This document shows, piece after piece, positions 12,177 through 25,700 of a stretch of DNA of 64,000 bases; the first letter of the stretch is position 1; each line of letters opens with the position of its first letter. The translations under genes were made by a program, and so were the position numbers. A model generated the notes under the pieces. The model was not told where the DNA came from. It worked only from the letters and a program-made list of their open reading frames with translations, and did no database searches. The DNA lies in NCBI RefSeq assembly GCF_019649055.1, contig NW_026570253.1, forward strand, positions 1,054,001 through 1,118,000, in the 5' to 3' direction. Source of the DNA: Paramacrobiotus metropolitanus. Taxonomy: Eukaryota > Tardigrada > Eutardigrada > Parachela > Macrobiotidae.

Positions 12177-13312
12177 TTTTGGCAAAAGTATATAGAGCGT
12201 GCGATATAATCCAAAACCTATACAGGATGTAGGTTACGGAACTAAAAATGCATAAAATTTTTGTCAAGCTCTCATCTGCGGTTAAATTTCTGGATCAGAA
12301 AACTAATCCTAAAGGTAAGAACTGGCGAAAATGTACATCAATAATTTTTCGGGCAAGCAGTATATTCATAAGATTATAAATCCGAAATTGCGAAAGTGCG
12401 CAATGCAAGCATAGTATGTAAAAGGATCTTTGAATTTTGTTGCAAGAAGATTCGTAAGAAACACGGTAATACCGTCTTCGCTTACGTTGTCTGCATGTTC
12501 GCCTTACGCACCCACCCGAAAAAATATATGCAGCTTAAAATATCCATGCGCTTACGTCAACTAAAAAACGGTTGCAGTTAACGAGCGCTCCCAGTAATTG
12601 CAAGTTGGAACGCCTTCTGCAACATTTTGAACAACTGTGTGTTGTCAGACTCCGCAGAGTTCGCGCTTGCCGGTATGTAATTATTACTGTGTCATTGCTG
12701 TGTGCAGAAGATTCGTATGACCAGCATATCTGAAACAAAAATCCTTAACGAAGTGAGTAAATACGTTTCCATCCACAACAGACACAGATGCGAATGCTGG
12801 GCAATTCTCAAGCCTGGCAATACAAATAATTTTGTACCCGCAATATACCATGGAGTCTGCGATGCGATCGTACAGTACCAAGCTACGAAAACAGAATTGT
12901 TTTTAAAATGTATTATCCCGAACGCGCACATTTCCCTAAAGCGATTATTATTATTAATTAGCAGCTTTTGTTTCGTACGGTAGCTTCGTATATTTATCTC
13001 TTCATTATATACGAAGCAAAAGCTAAATTTGCAAAAGCTACCTAAAATCATTCTGTAGCTAAATTTTCTTCTACTTGTATACAATGAAGATCATACAATG
13101 AAAATATCACTGTCAACGAAACGAAGCCACTTTCTGCAGTTTATTGGTAGTTCTTGATACAAAAGCTGAACTCACCAAATCGCACAACCTTTCACATCGT
13201 GGATGTAGCAAATGCGCAATTACAACAGTCATGTTAAACCGTTTAATAATAAACTGCAACAATTCTCGTGGATACTCGATACAAAAAAATAACTCTCTCA
13301 CACTAGCGCTGA
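12177..13312. other. Intergenic, no gene seen
   Basis: AT-rich sequence between the Nudix 5' end and the cyclin L 3' end. Open frames of 60-130 codons on both strands overlap one another and show no family resemblance or splice-supported extension. Confidence 0.5.
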
Positions 13313-16300
13313 TCAATGTCGACGGTCATAATCCCTGGAACTGCGATAATCCACTGAGCGACTGCGGGACCGACGTCGACCGTCTTTGACGACATCCGGC
13401 GATCGTCGACGTCCCGGCTGGCGGTCATCGCCACGGACCTTCCGCCGATGAGGCGAACTGTGCCGTGGTGATTTACGATCACGGGAAATAGTTTGTCGAG
13501 GTGACCGCGACCGGCGGCGCTTTTTCTCCTTGCGTTCATTCGACCGGCTCCGTTGTCGTCTGTGTTCATGGTCGCGCGAGCGACGCTCATCTCGACTATT
13601 TCTACGGTCATCTTTGCGGTTGTATTCTGTAATTAGCACACCAGAAGACACTACGTACTGCACACTGTGACAAACCATATATCTGCTGATTAGTTGATTT
13701 ATAAAAACTAAAAATTTTGTCGAGCTATTCATACCTCTAGGACGCACTTCCGGAGATATGTGGGTACTATCGGGTGTTTTATCATCCTCCTGCCCCACAA
13801 CACCGGCTAGAGGCCCCTTAGCACGGGTGTCGGCCACAGCTGCACGTAAAGCATCAACTTTCTCCAATATATCCGCAATCGGTGGCTAGAAAAACCAGCA
13901 AATTTGTTGTACTCTTTCGCATCGGATCTTCAATAATCGTATGATGTAATACAAAAGCTTTATTATTTTGATCATGACAAGCACTTACCAATTTGATGGA
14001 ATACAGCAGCAGAATATTGGTAGCGATATCCACCAAGGCATCCGCGGTAACTGCTAGTAGCTGAAACCAACTCGTCTTCCTAGGCAGCGGTATCTATATA
14101 AAAAATTAGGATGAAAAACTATACAAAAACTGAAGTCTGGCTACGCAAATTTCCGTTAATCATCGAGAAAGACAAAACACGGCCAACACTTGCAAAATTC
14201 AAGAAAGTTCAGGCTATTGTTTCAACGGAAAAGAGCAAATTTTGTAGTGTTATTTTGCCACAGTTTATGCAATCGTATGTTTGGGCGCATCATGACAGAT
14301 ATAAAACGTTTGAAAACCCCACATCCATATGACCATCGGCAAGACATTTCTTTTCTCGTCCCCAGGAAAGGTAACCCCTGGAACAGGAAGTTCCGGCCAT
14401 CCACTTCAATTAATGGTCTTCGAACACTGTGCAACCTGGCAATATACAGGGCTAAATACAAGCAACAGAATCACATATACACTATTCCCTCAGATTTCCA
14501 TCGACAGAATATAACCAACTGCAACCGAACATATTCTCGTTTCAGCGCATCCTGATCCCTTCCGCTTTATCTGATTATTATTCATAACTACCAAAGCCTC
14601 GAATGAGCAGGCAAAACGCATTCGCTATGTTAGCTTGCCACAAAAACTCTTTTCGAGACCTAAAGCAGGCTGGGGTCGCCATTAATCACAAGCAAAACTA
14701 TCGTACAAAACAGCAACTTCGTTAAAAGCGACTTTCAACTCACCACGCGGAGTAATGGTTAAAAGCAAACATCGAGTCATGCAAATTTCGACAAAAAATA
14801 TTGCCCCAACTACATGGCGTTCAATTAGGGCCTATAAGTTTCCTCATTAAAACGAAGAAAACTCTGAAACAGCAACAAAGCTCCACAAACGTTTACCCAG
14901 TTCTTTTTTCTAAATGTCTTTCTCGATGATTTCGGATTATTTAGAAAGTAATGGCAATAATATTTACCTGCAATGCTCGGGCAGCTAGAAAAATACAGCC
15001 ACAAGCTACCGCTTCCGGCGAATAACGTACAAAGAGATCAGTGCGCAGACTATCGTTCATGTAATTCCTGCAATGGAACATCAATGTTAGTTATGTTATT
15101 CTTTATCACTTACCGCCATCGCCCCATCCGGTACACAATCAGAGTGTGGTCGAAACGAAGCCGGAACCCAGAGTGTCCAACCCGCACAGAATTATGTACA
15201 TTTGTGTTTTTGCTCTGTGTGTACATAAAACCAATCAACTGTCAAAGAACCACCAAGACCATACACAAACCTCGATCTAACACGAAAATCGACAGATTGT
15301 GTGTGTCGGTCAGGGCGGCAGTTTAGGGTATCATCGGATGGCAAATGATGACCCCGACACTCATTTGGCGTTCCCGATCTGCTTTCGCCACAATCTGGTA
15401 GAAAACACGTATTAGCAAGTGCTGTCACACACATTGCATGCCTACTGGATGCTGCCCAACCTCCCGGTTTCTTTAAAGAATTAGGCGCTTCAAAACCCAA
15501 CTCTTACCAAAACCATGTTAACACAAAGCAAAAATGCGGCTTATAAGGTTGACACTTCACACTGAATTTGCCCCAAATAACTGAGAGTAATATCAAAATT
15601 TTTAATCTTTCCACCGTTATCATAAATTTCATGACATACAGATTCCTCAATTAAGGTGGGGTGGTTAAAGAAAAAAACTATTGTATGGATCACCAGGGTA
15701 TGGTTTCAAATAAATTTCGAAATATATGGATCAATTGATATTATTAATCAAACCGCATTTTGTCGGAAAAATAAAAAATTTACAATTGAAAACTGGAACG
15801 TGCATGACTGATCCCAAATGAATAGCACCAAGAAGCGTAATAAGCGACTTTCCACTCCCGAAAATTAAAGGAAACAATTTCTGTAAGTTTTTCACAAGCA
15901 AGAAAATCCTGCAAATATTGCACAAAAAAGCCAACTAACTGTTTAAACTTACCAAGCTTTCTGCACGAACACTGCATTCTTGTCCATGTCCAACAGCTGC
16001 AGATACATTACTATCAACTGCAAAAATAGGCAAATTTTATGTATTGTGTTTCACTTCAGAAACACAAGTAAAATATCATCATCAACCGAAGAGACAAACT
16101 GCAATAAGTAAATTCCGTAATGAAATCTACAAAAACATCAGGAATTGCGCAAGATTCGCGCCAATAAAACAAACACGAAATCAGAAATCCCGAGCGCTCA
16201 AGTACGTTAGTCTTGTCCAATTTAATCATAGGCTAACTCACGGCAAAGGTGCGCTATAATCTAATCTCAACTCAACCCTAATGATAACTTTTCCCCTTTC

Positions 16301-17389
16301 ATACAATTTTTTGTATAAAAATAAATCACGAACATTTACGAGTCGATTGCGAATTACCACACGAATAAAAATATGAGGCGGCCTACCTTATGCGGGTGTT
16401 TGACGTGAACGCAGAAGCCCAATTCCTTCAACAGGCGTCGCTCACATTTAATCACCTGGTTCTTGAGATTCACGTAGCTTTCAATCACTAACACGGGCTC
16501 AATGGGCCTGAAACAAAAACAACGTTCAAATAAAGCAGTTCTGCCGCTGTGGTTATTTATCGAAAAGTCAAAAACAGCCAACACTACGAATGTCAGTGAT
16601 CAATAATCACACTCACTCTCCACATAATGTCTGGCGAATGTGGGTGAATACGTTGATGATATCCCTCAGACGTCTCGGGGATTCTTCCACTTTGGATGAC
16701 AGATACACACAAGCCATTCCCATCGTCTACAACGCATGATAGTGAACACAACTTCCATCACGTTTGGCAACTATACTGCTACAGCGACTGCTTGGACATA
16801 AATAACTACTGGAACGTAATACTGTTGAGAGGCGTTCGTCCACAAAACCAAAACGCATATTATTCTATTACTGAATCTCATATGGATCACCATGACTTAC
16901 CAGGTAGTCATTTTTAATGAAAGATTTGGCGTAGTAAAAGCGCTGATAGAGGACCTGCGCCGTGGCCGCCGCCGTCTGCGGCAGTTTCAACAGAATGCCC
17001 GCATGTTGGATGATATCACAGCCAAGTCGCCGCAGATACCATTCCGTCCGCACATCCAAGCCTTCCGTCATGGATGGTGTGGGAAAGAGTTTATCAGCGG
17101 GTAATATACAGTTCTCCAGCGAGATGACCACCTTCCCGAAGGTGCGCTGCAGGACGGAGGAATGGGTCTCCACATGAGGATTAGGTGAAACGGACTGTGA
17201 AATGGCGACGATCTGCACATCTTTGCTGTCACGTCGCTCCGTGACAATCTCGGATTTATCGGTTTTTAGCTTCACACGAACTTCAGTTGACTTAATAATC
17301 AGTGTGGATTTCTTTCGCGAAGGCTCCATCGCACCAAGGGCAATCCGCTTATCCACTCGCGACGACTTGTACAGGTGATGTTCCACCAT
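13313..17389 (-). CDS. CCNL1: Cyclin L (transcription/splicing cyclin with RS tail)
   Basis: Cyclin L partners CDK11 and acts in nuclear speckles in pre-mRNA splicing. Eight minus-strand exons, all in phase, give 484 residues: 16901-17389, 16617-16726, 16387-16507, 15953-16017, 14968-15067, 13989-14093, 13735-13885, 13313-13626. Strong family blocks are [53 protein letters not shown] followed by [15 protein letters not shown], and [16 protein letters not shown]. The last exon is an Arg/Ser tail ([17 protein letters not shown]), shorter than in vertebrates. An in-frame stop lies just upstream of the chosen ATG; a second Met 20 residues in is a possible alternative start. The gene symbol denotes the L-cyclin family; one invertebrate gene corresponds to the vertebrate L1/L2 pair. 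Confidence 0.95.
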
Positions 17390-17795
17390 AACGAAACTTC
17401 ATCCACTCAGCTCCAAGGGTTTCTTAAATCTCTTGTATCACCCAGTGACAAATCTATCAACGTGATCAAATGTTCTCCTTTACTCATTAGTCAATACAAA
17501 TACAAATAAAATATTAAATCAAATTTTGGTCGCGGAGTTAAAAAGTAAATCCTGCAGCAGTCGTTACAGTAACGTAGGCTGCGACTGCAACAAAATGCTG
17601 CATCACAGTCTGTGCAGATAAAGCTTGAAGCATTGCCAGCTTTCGTCTTGGTAACACGTGGCGCCCTCTTTAACGAGCGGACCGCCTGGGCAGGCGTCAA
17701 CGTTAACTGTCGCAAACGCATACAGCCGATACAACGGTCAAGGAGTTGCAAGACGGTGAAGACGCTTCTATATTACTAGTACATGTTGTGCCATA
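17390..17795. other. Upstream region of cyclin L
   Basis: Likely holds the cyclin L promoter and leader. A moderately GC-rich stretch lies at about 17560-17750. The open frame there (minus, Cys-rich) has no splice or family support. Confidence 0.4.
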
Positions 17796-18137
17796 TAAGG
17801 GGAAAAATGTGTCTAGCCGAACCAATCCCTTGTACTTCTGATGTGAGCCAGCTGGTGGTTTACGTTGTGGCTTGACGGTGTTTTATGTAAAGCGCTGCTA
17901 TTTAGATTGCAGGTACTGATAACAGGTAAGCGGCACTCGTACAACTGCAGGTAAACAGGCTAAAAGTGTATTATAGCACGGACCTGCCTGGTGCAGTTAA
18001 TACCACATGTACCGTCAATGCCGCACAGCCTTAATAGCAGCGCTTTACATAAAACGCTGTGCAGCCACAACGTAAACCACCAGCTGGCTTACATCAGAAG
18101 TACAAGGGATTGGTTCGGCTAGACACATTTTTCCCCC
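17796..18137. repeat. Long near-perfect palindrome (about 110-bp arms)
   Basis: The left arm (about 17796-17907) is repeated in inverted orientation at about 18026-18137. By eye the arms differ at only six or so positions over about 105 bp, mostly in one short block. The spacer of about 120 bp shows weaker continued symmetry (GCGGCA near one end, TGCCGC near the other). TATA-like runs lie at both outer ends (CATATAA near 17792, CTATATAAAT near 18136). It could be a young palindromic MITE or a hairpin-RNA locus. It holds no convincing open frame. Confidence 0.85.
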
Positions 18138-18301
18138 TATATAAATCTGATAACCATTGGGAATTGGGAGTGACCAAGGTGAGAGCTTATGGTTAGAACA
18201 GGTACCTGTGTGCTGCAGTGTGCAAACTTTTACCAATAAAATACTTTTAATTCAGTACCGAGAAAAAGATTACTAAATTTAAAAAAATAGATTACAAAAA
18301 G

Positions 18302-18375
18302 TGGCTCCAGGGGGGATCGAACCCACGACATCCGCGTTATTAGCACGGCGCTCTAACCAACTGAGCTATGGAGCC
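18302..18375 (-). tRNA. trnI-AAT: tRNA-Ile (AAT anticodon)
   Basis: The minus strand folds as a complete tRNA: 7-bp acceptor stem GGCTCCA/TGGAGCC, D-arm with A-box TAGCTCAGTTGG, anticodon loop CTAATAA (AAT, Ile), and T-loop with B-box GGTTCGATCC. There is no intron. A T-run for Pol III termination follows at once (18291-18300 region). One oddity is a T-C mismatch at the second T-stem pair; the rest is intact, so I call it functional. Confidence 0.93.
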
Positions 18376-19516
18376 TCGCCAAAAGTTAGAAATTTTTTTG
18401 TACAAGAATTGTTCTTAAACGCTGTGCATTAGCTTCGCTTTGATTTAATACCAGTAGTTAGTAACTTGCAATTGGTAATCTACGTAATTGGTTTCCGCAG
18501 AAATTCGTATTCCGCAATCCGCAAGTACTCCGCAGTTTTTCACTCACACCCGTCCATGTGCCCGGCAGGTGTATAACCGTGTATTTAATCATTCAAAATT
18601 TCTTAAAACTTCACACTGGCACTGAATTTATTATTATCTAGCGTTCGTTCCTCCTCAGTTTGTTTTCCTTTAATCTGCTTGAACATTTTGTCGGAAAAAT
18701 TGAGCTGAAATGTTAAAACTTTATGTTCTAACCACTTCCGGTCAGACTCTCCTTTGTGCGTCTTTTGTGCAGTAGAGTACAAGTAGCAGTTCCGAAGGCA
18801 GTGTAGGTTGTGTATTGCACGTGCAAATACTGTAGTGACCGTTTGCACAAAAAGAAAAGAAGCCACTGGCCCGCTATATCCATCAAATTTTAAAATCCGA
18901 CTTTTAAAAACGAACTCACTTCATAATTTCCAGTCTAGCTTCGTTAGCAAGATTTAAAGGTAGAAAATGACATTATTGTACATGCACATCCGCCTCTAGT
19001 GCATGTAGGGTATCCAAGCGGGTCATTCGTTTGAATTTCCGCCGCTCCTTTCGACTATTATGAGTACTTCTATACTTGCGACGGTATTTGTAGTATTCTG
19101 TACTCCCGGAGTACTACTCCGGGATTATTGCGAAACTAAGGTGACTCACCGGCGGCGGAGTGTGCATCGATCACGGATCTCGAATTTCATAACGCTACCG
19201 CACCGTCGATTTCATTCATTCGACTTGCGGTCACTTGCCAGATCAAACTGATCAGTGATCTGGTATTGTGAGTTGACTATCATCAGTCGAAAATTTCCCA
19301 CAATATTCTACACATTAATATTTTCGCCAACTGTTTTATAAATAATAACAACCATGTTTTCGTTTTAATTTTCGCAGGCGTTGTACGTACTAATTGCTGT
19401 TCACTATTTACTAATATAGTTGCTGACAGGCGGATGGCGTGACTGTGATTTATCGTACGAACATCCGCATTTTTGTTTCAGTCGCACGTGTTGGGTGACA
19501 GCCGTCCATTAATACC
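18376..19516. other. Upstream region of SMSr, with a 21-nt palindrome
   Basis: No gene recognised. At 19104-19124 a perfect inverted repeat (TCCCGGAGTA, one central base, TACTCCGGGA) sits about 400 bp before the SMSr start and could be a dimeric factor site. An 87-codon minus-strand open frame at 18603-18866 matches nothing I know. Confidence 0.5.
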
Positions 19517-22195
19517 ATGGAGAAAGTCCCTAGCGATTTGCTGGACATTACAGTGGCCACATGGACCGTCAACGACGTGTCCAAATGGCTGGAATTGCAG
19601 GGTTTCGGTACGGATCTCCGCGATCTCTTCTCCACGCATGAAATCGACGGCTACACACTGCTGCGCATCAGCGAGAATGATCTTCGGCAGCCTCCTGTAT
19701 CTCTGGTGAAATTGGGCACCATTAAACATCTGATCGGGGCCATCGCGGATCTCAAACGCACCATCATCGCCAAGGTGGACGTCAGTAAGCCGGGGATGCC
19801 CGTGGCGGAGGAGGACGCTGAGGGGCGGTTGGGGGGAGGGGGCGGCGCGTTGGGCCCGACTAAGACGGGCACGACGGACACGGTGTTGGCGCACCAGTTG
19901 GGAGTGAGTAGCGACGGGGGGCTGGATACGTCGGATAGCGATACGGAGGAGACGGAGAGCCCCACCGCCAGTCAGGCGTCCCGTGGGCCGTCACTCAAGT
20001 TTCCTTCTCAGCATCGCCGACTGCCGCCATTGAAGCCCGAGATTGGCAAAGCCGTGCTGGCGTTTGCGTAAGTGGTGATGTTGTGTAAGCGGTGTCGATG
20101 GTATTTAATCGATTGCATAATTTCCCATCAGCACAACTTGTACGTTATAATCTTATTGATATTGATCTGTTCATGAATTTTTACCAATTTTAAAAACTGT
20201 AAAACTGGTTAATTTGTTGGTTTTACTGTAGTTAACATTACCGACCAGAAACGCTGATGTCCCGTTAATCGGGATGTCTGCTCTTGATGTAAAAAGTAAC
20301 AATAATAATAATAATATTATAGTACATTACGTATGAATTTTGTTGAATCATTTTGCAAGCTTCCGATTTCTTGTTTAAAACTGCGTTTACGATTTACGCG
20401 CCCTGTTCATAGTTACCACCAAAAAATGCTATATTGTGTTATTAGAAATATTGTTGTCTGGAAGCAGCAAATGCGTTTGCAGTCTTCTACGTCCTAGCTG
20501 GCTTTTTCAGTAACAAAATTTAATGTTTTTAAAATGGCTAATCATTTTGGGTGAAGATTCAATACGGTCACGTACGGTATGCTTTATTTCTCTCTATTTT
20601 CTCTGGCAGGTGAATGAGTTACCGGCACGCCTTAAACATAAATATTTTGTAATGGTTGTCTACAGATATCTGTAGCTAGCACAATAATTGTGAAACTGGT
20701 TTTTTGTAGATATTTCCTCATAGTGACAGTTGTCACATCCTTTGTAATGGTTATCGTACATGATCGTGTACCAGATATGGAAAAATATCCGCCGCTTCCT
20801 GATTTTGTACTGGATAATGTGCCGCTGATACCGTGGGCGTTTGATCTGTGCGAGGTCGCTGGATTTTTGTTGGCGGTTGTATGGACTTTCGTACTGCTCT
20901 TCCATAAATACCGGTAATTTCATGCATTTGAAAGCAATTTCATGCATTTAAGTGCATTTTTAAAATTGCATTTAAATGCAATTTCATGCATTTAAGTTAA
21001 TAATGGGATGGAGTAATGTTTTTTGTTAAGGTCATTTCTCCAAATTATTTTATTTGAGGTACTGAGACAATTTAATGCAAATTATCTGAATACTAATTCT
21101 GAAAATGGCTGAGGAAAAAATTTTTACATGTCAGTTATTACGAGGTTGTTTGTCGAAACTGGAGAAAGATTGCTGATCATGGTTGGCAACTAATTTGTTC
21201 GTGGAGTCGTACAGGAACAAGAAGTCAGAGTCTAGCTTACTAGATTTTCGTATTGTTGCAGGTTCATACTGTTGCGCCGATTTTTTGTGTTGATGGGAAC
21301 CATTTTCCTCCTGCGCAGCGTGTGTATGTTGATTACTTCCATGTCTGTGCCTGGACGCCATCTCAAGTGTGCTGGCAAGGTTTACTTGATTCAGCTAACA
21401 AATTTTGTTTTTCATCGACCATGCATAATTTGGTGAAATGATGTTCGCAGAACTTCGGAGATCTGCCAACGAAAGTGCAGCAGGCTCTAGTCATAGCGCG
21501 AGGATTTGGAATGTCCATTCAAGGTGTTCGTACCTGCGGCGATTATATGTTCAGTGGGCATACCGTGGTTATTACGGTTTTAAACCATTTCATTACAGAG
21601 TGTAAGTGTTAATTAGTAGTTTCTTTGCAAATTGTTGTAGGAGATGTTTCGTAGAAGTTGGAACAATGCCAAATAAGCCGGTTAATTCTGGATAACGCTT
21701 TCCGAAATTGTTTTATTGTTATGGTTATAAAACTTCATCGGAAAATTCGTCTTATCGGTGTTATTGACGTAGATACTCCTAAGCGGCACCGCTTAATCCA
21801 CTTGTCTTCCTGGACATTGAATTTGTTCGGAATGTTCTTCATCCTTGCAGCGCACGAGGTAAAAAGCGTGCCAACAGTGTGATCTTCGCATGTGCACCGG
21901 AAAATAACTCTGATTTTTGCTTGAATAGCACTACTCGATCGACGTGTTCATTGCCTTCTACATTTCTTCCCGTTTGTTTCTTTACTATCACACGATGGCC
22001 AACACGGACATTCTCCGACGCCATCCTCGTCGCGCTAATCTATACTTCCCGTTATACGCTTTCTTTGAAGCGGAAGTCTACCGTGTTGTACCTAATGAAT
22101 ACGAATGGCCGTTCATGTTGTCGTGGCCATATGTCAAGTTCTTCCGGGAAGAGGAACAGATTGTGGATAATAACGGGAAACCGAAAGGATGCTAA
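19517..22195 (+). CDS. SAMD8: SMSr/SAMD8: ceramide phosphoethanolamine synthase family
   Basis: SMSr is an ER membrane enzyme of the sphingomyelin synthase family that makes ceramide phosphoethanolamine and restrains ceramide levels. Six exons give 458 residues: 19517-20067, 20710-20913, 21262-21379, 21451-21601, 21773-21858, 21929-22195. Order: N-terminal SAM domain (about residues 10-80, [15 protein letters not shown]), a Gly- and acidic-rich linker, then six membrane segments. Family signatures are near identical to vertebrate SAMD8: [31 protein letters not shown] and [11 protein letters not shown], so the catalytic His, His and Asp are all present. The tail is lengthened relative to vertebrates (ends NNGKPKGC). 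It converges with the XK-related gene downstream. Confidence 0.97.
20925..20996. repeat. Short AT repeat with 22-bp palindrome (intronic)
   Basis: In SMSr intron 2, TTTCATGCATTT occurs three times in 70 bp. Between copies lies a perfect 22-bp palindrome, AAATTGCATTT and its complement (20963-20984), containing octamer-like ATGCAAT. Could be a POU-type site cluster or simple slippage. Confidence 0.6.
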
Positions 22196-22701
22196 TACAT
22201 CCACAATGTAACCTGCACAGGCACTGATTATTAGCAGTTTTACCGGTTTTCAAAATGAACTACATTTAGCTGGTTGAACCCAAAAATTGTAATAGATTAT
22301 GTTATTTTCAGCTTAGTATGGAGTTGTCAAGCTGGACGAAGAATTTACTCGTGGTAGAAGTGGGCGCTTCTGCTTCCAACGACAGATTAATTTCCCTCGA
22401 GATTTAAAGTATCTCATTGCAAAGTGTTTGCGATTTACTCATTGCAAGTATTGACTATGATGAATGCCCAAAGCGTGCTGAGTTCCTACATGTGCTTCTA
22501 GTTATATACGTTCTTTACTGTGATTTCCTGAGGCGATTTGTAAATACCTGTGTTTTCTTTTAGACAATAGTTTTGCTTTTGCGTCGTTTTTCGTTATTTT
22601 TGGTTTATTTATTTTGTTTATAATTATATTTATTTGTTTTTGGCCCGATATGCAAATAAAGTTTGGATAATTTACAGAGAAATTCATTTTCATAGAGCAT
22701 A
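22196..22701. other. Shared 3' flank of two convergent genes
   Basis: The 3' ends of SMSr (+) and the XK-related gene (-) meet here. No coding sequence seen. Confidence 0.5.
22655..22660 (+). terminator. Poly(A) signal, SMSr
   Basis: AATAAA lies 460 bp after the SMSr stop and close to the end of the opposing gene. Confidence 0.35.
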
Positions 22702-25700
22702 TCAAAATTGACTGAACTCCGACACAGGTTCGCTTTCGATGTATTCGAAATTTAGTTTCTCGCCGAAAGATTCAGTTTTGTACATCGGGTTGCTATGTGT
22801 CAGATTTGTCGCAGATCCGGCAGGCGATATGGGATCATCTCTCGGTACCACATCGCCCACACCCATTTCCAAAGTAAATGCGCTGGGTGCGGATGCACGC
22901 CGGCGATTTTTGGAATAGATGGTGACGTTTCTGTCGCGGATCCGTTTGGAATGGAGGTTATTCCGAATCACCATATTATGAAACATTTTGGGATATATTG
23001 AAAGACTTAAATCGCGATCCACTTGGTGCAATCGTGAGGGCAGGAAGTGATGAGTGACAGCGGTCAGCAAAACCTCCATCCAAAAATTACCAATGTCTGG
23101 CAACCCCAAAAGTACAGCGTATTAACAGCCAGCCAGTTTTCATCATATACAACGCCAATATCATTTACAGAAAGTTAAGTTTACCGTTGTTTTGCCGAAT
23201 TAACTGCAGCCATTCGCTTGTAAGTTCACCGGGTATGCGCTGTCCGGCGTGGAGATACTCCCGGCACCGTGCCGCTAACCGGCGTACGGCTTTCATTAGG
23301 TCTTTCTCTTGTGGACCCATAGCCATCAGTCGATGCCGTTGCGTACGGCCACGTTTGATACCACCACCAAGTCCCAGTGACTCTGAAAGAAAACGATCCG
23401 ACAGCCACTCCAGCTCTTCCTTGAGTTGTTCTGTGCTGCCTGATTGGACGATCAACTTGTGAACTTTTCGCAGTCGAGGGCCCAGTTTTGGACAAAAGTA
23501 CCCGCCAACTTCTTCCGCCATTCGAATAATTTCCATTTTTGCTATCAAACCTATTATTGCGCAATGATTCTGATCAGCTACATATCTGCATCCACCAAGA
23601 AAAGCTTGTAGATATTAGTTTTTGATTTTATCGTGTTTACCTCTGCGTCGCACGCAAGTTTCCCATTCGCGCGTATAAAACGGAAACAGCACAAAAGCGT
23701 AATACAGCACATGAAAGATCATTCGTCCGGTGATCCATACAACCACCGGTACAGCAGTGACAACCACCACAAACTGATATGACGCCGTGGCGCACCATAT
23801 TCCCAGCATTATCACGGTCTCCACGAACTGGAAGACGGTCACTACGCAGAACTGCCGGGTCAGGACCGCCCGCAACCGATGCTTCCACGATAAGAAATCC
23901 GTTGGCCACGCCTTATTCGTCGGCGGCAGAATCAACGAGGCAATGGACGCTTGCACATGCTCAAACCAATCGTCGCGGTAGCGGCGCGTCCCCCGAAAAT
24001 CCCGGGCAGCCTGCCGATGATCCGGATGCTCGTTATCGGGCCGCGGAGCGGATAGCCAAAACCACAAAAATGCCGCTGTTAGATGGACCGAAAAGAAACC
24101 GATAGCTGGAACGTACACGAACGCGGTCGCATAGCCCACGGTCAGAAAGCAGCCAATGGCGATAACGCGCGGTATCACGAAAATGAAATCGAAAAAATTC
24201 TCCATGACAAAGTCGTAGACGGCCGGCTCGATGACGGTATCCAGATCGACGATCATGCCTTTCTGACCGTGCCGTGCACTGGGTTCGTAGCGCAGCACGA
24301 AGATGGCTGAAGAGCAGAGGGACAGCCAGCTACTGATGGGGATATCGTAGACGTTGGTGGCGATGGCCCGTTGCAGCATAATGTAGGACTGGATGATCAG
24401 CTGCGGGATGGCGCCGAAGTACACATCGAGATCGGAGGCGCGCGTCCGTTCACGATTACAGCGCAGGAATGTTCGCAGTTTGGTAATGTAGTTTTTGGCG
24501 TCGTCTGGAGTACTGATGTTGCGCTTGCAGGGTAAGGCACAGTACGCTTTGACCGTCTTCCATGACCTGAAGCATGACATATAAGGGGTTGATTGGTCAT
24601 AAATCTTCAATCAGAATTATCTTACGCAACTTGAAGTGTGTGCACTGTGCGATAAATTAAGCCTATAACTGACGAATCTTACCGGAGTTTTGACAGGATA
24701 ATCATCACCAACTGCTGTCACCAAAAGGCGTTGGTAACATATTTTGACTGCCTAAATCGGTACTTGCTCTTATTTACAAAATAACAAAAGCATTATAATA
24801 TAATACTTATAATTATGCAATCATCATCCTCGCTTAAACTGATAATGATCATTACTAAAATCCTAGGCAAAACTATGACCGCGGAAGGAAGAATAAAATT
24901 TCTGTATTGCACATTTCCTAATGTGTGCTGCAAATAGAAATGCCGGTACTTTATACCAGCGCGCATTGACGTATACAACGTTGTATTGTTCCTTTCATTG
25001 TGAATAAGCATCTGCGTCTGCTTATGGTTAGATAAATTGCAATCGCAATGAACTCCGAATACCGAAATTTCGTGCCATTTTTTCAGGTTAAAATATATGG
25101 ATTGTGGATGAATGAGCACCAGGCACTTAAAAAAACATAATCGATGCAATCACGTAGGTACGTAGGCAATCACAAACAAAACTGAATAGTTTGGTTTGCT
25201 AAATTTGTCCTAGTTTAACAAACCGAAACTGACATCTTAACAACAGCCTGCTGGCTTGTCATAATGATTCTCGATCACAAAATTATCATCATCATAAGTA
25301 ATTTATTATTGGGTGTCATATCGCAACACTGCAGTTGATACCAAGCAGGCTACTCTAGAGTTTTTCAAAATATAATTCTATTAATATCGCTTATTTATTC
25401 ATTTGTCAATAAAGGCCTGTACTTAAATTATGATAACAAAAGATGAAAAAACCCCAGTACAGAATATTTTTTGGCCCAACGAGTTTACTGTTGCCGGTAT
25501 TCCGCCATGAGCGCTGGCTGGTTTACGGAGAAAGACGGCAGCTTCTGATCGACGGAAGTCCGGCGCACAGAAAGCACTTGAACAATGTCGAAATCAGCCT
25601 GCGTGCTGATTATCATCCAACTCGATTACAGTTTACGACCCAGACAAGCAGCTTACATACCAGTAGACCATTCCCGCCGGATAAACCTCAAAAATGGGCC

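Noticed and set aside
12692-13084. 130-codon open frame, minus strand
   Set aside because: AT-rich, mirrored by an equally long frame on the other strand; no recognisable motif.
17491-17751. Cys-rich open frame (86 codons), minus strand
   Set aside because: Cysteine spacing fits no zinc-finger family I know; it lies in the likely leader of cyclin L.
18045-18236. 63-codon frame across the right palindrome arm
   Set aside because: Its existence follows from the inverted repeat; nothing else supports it.
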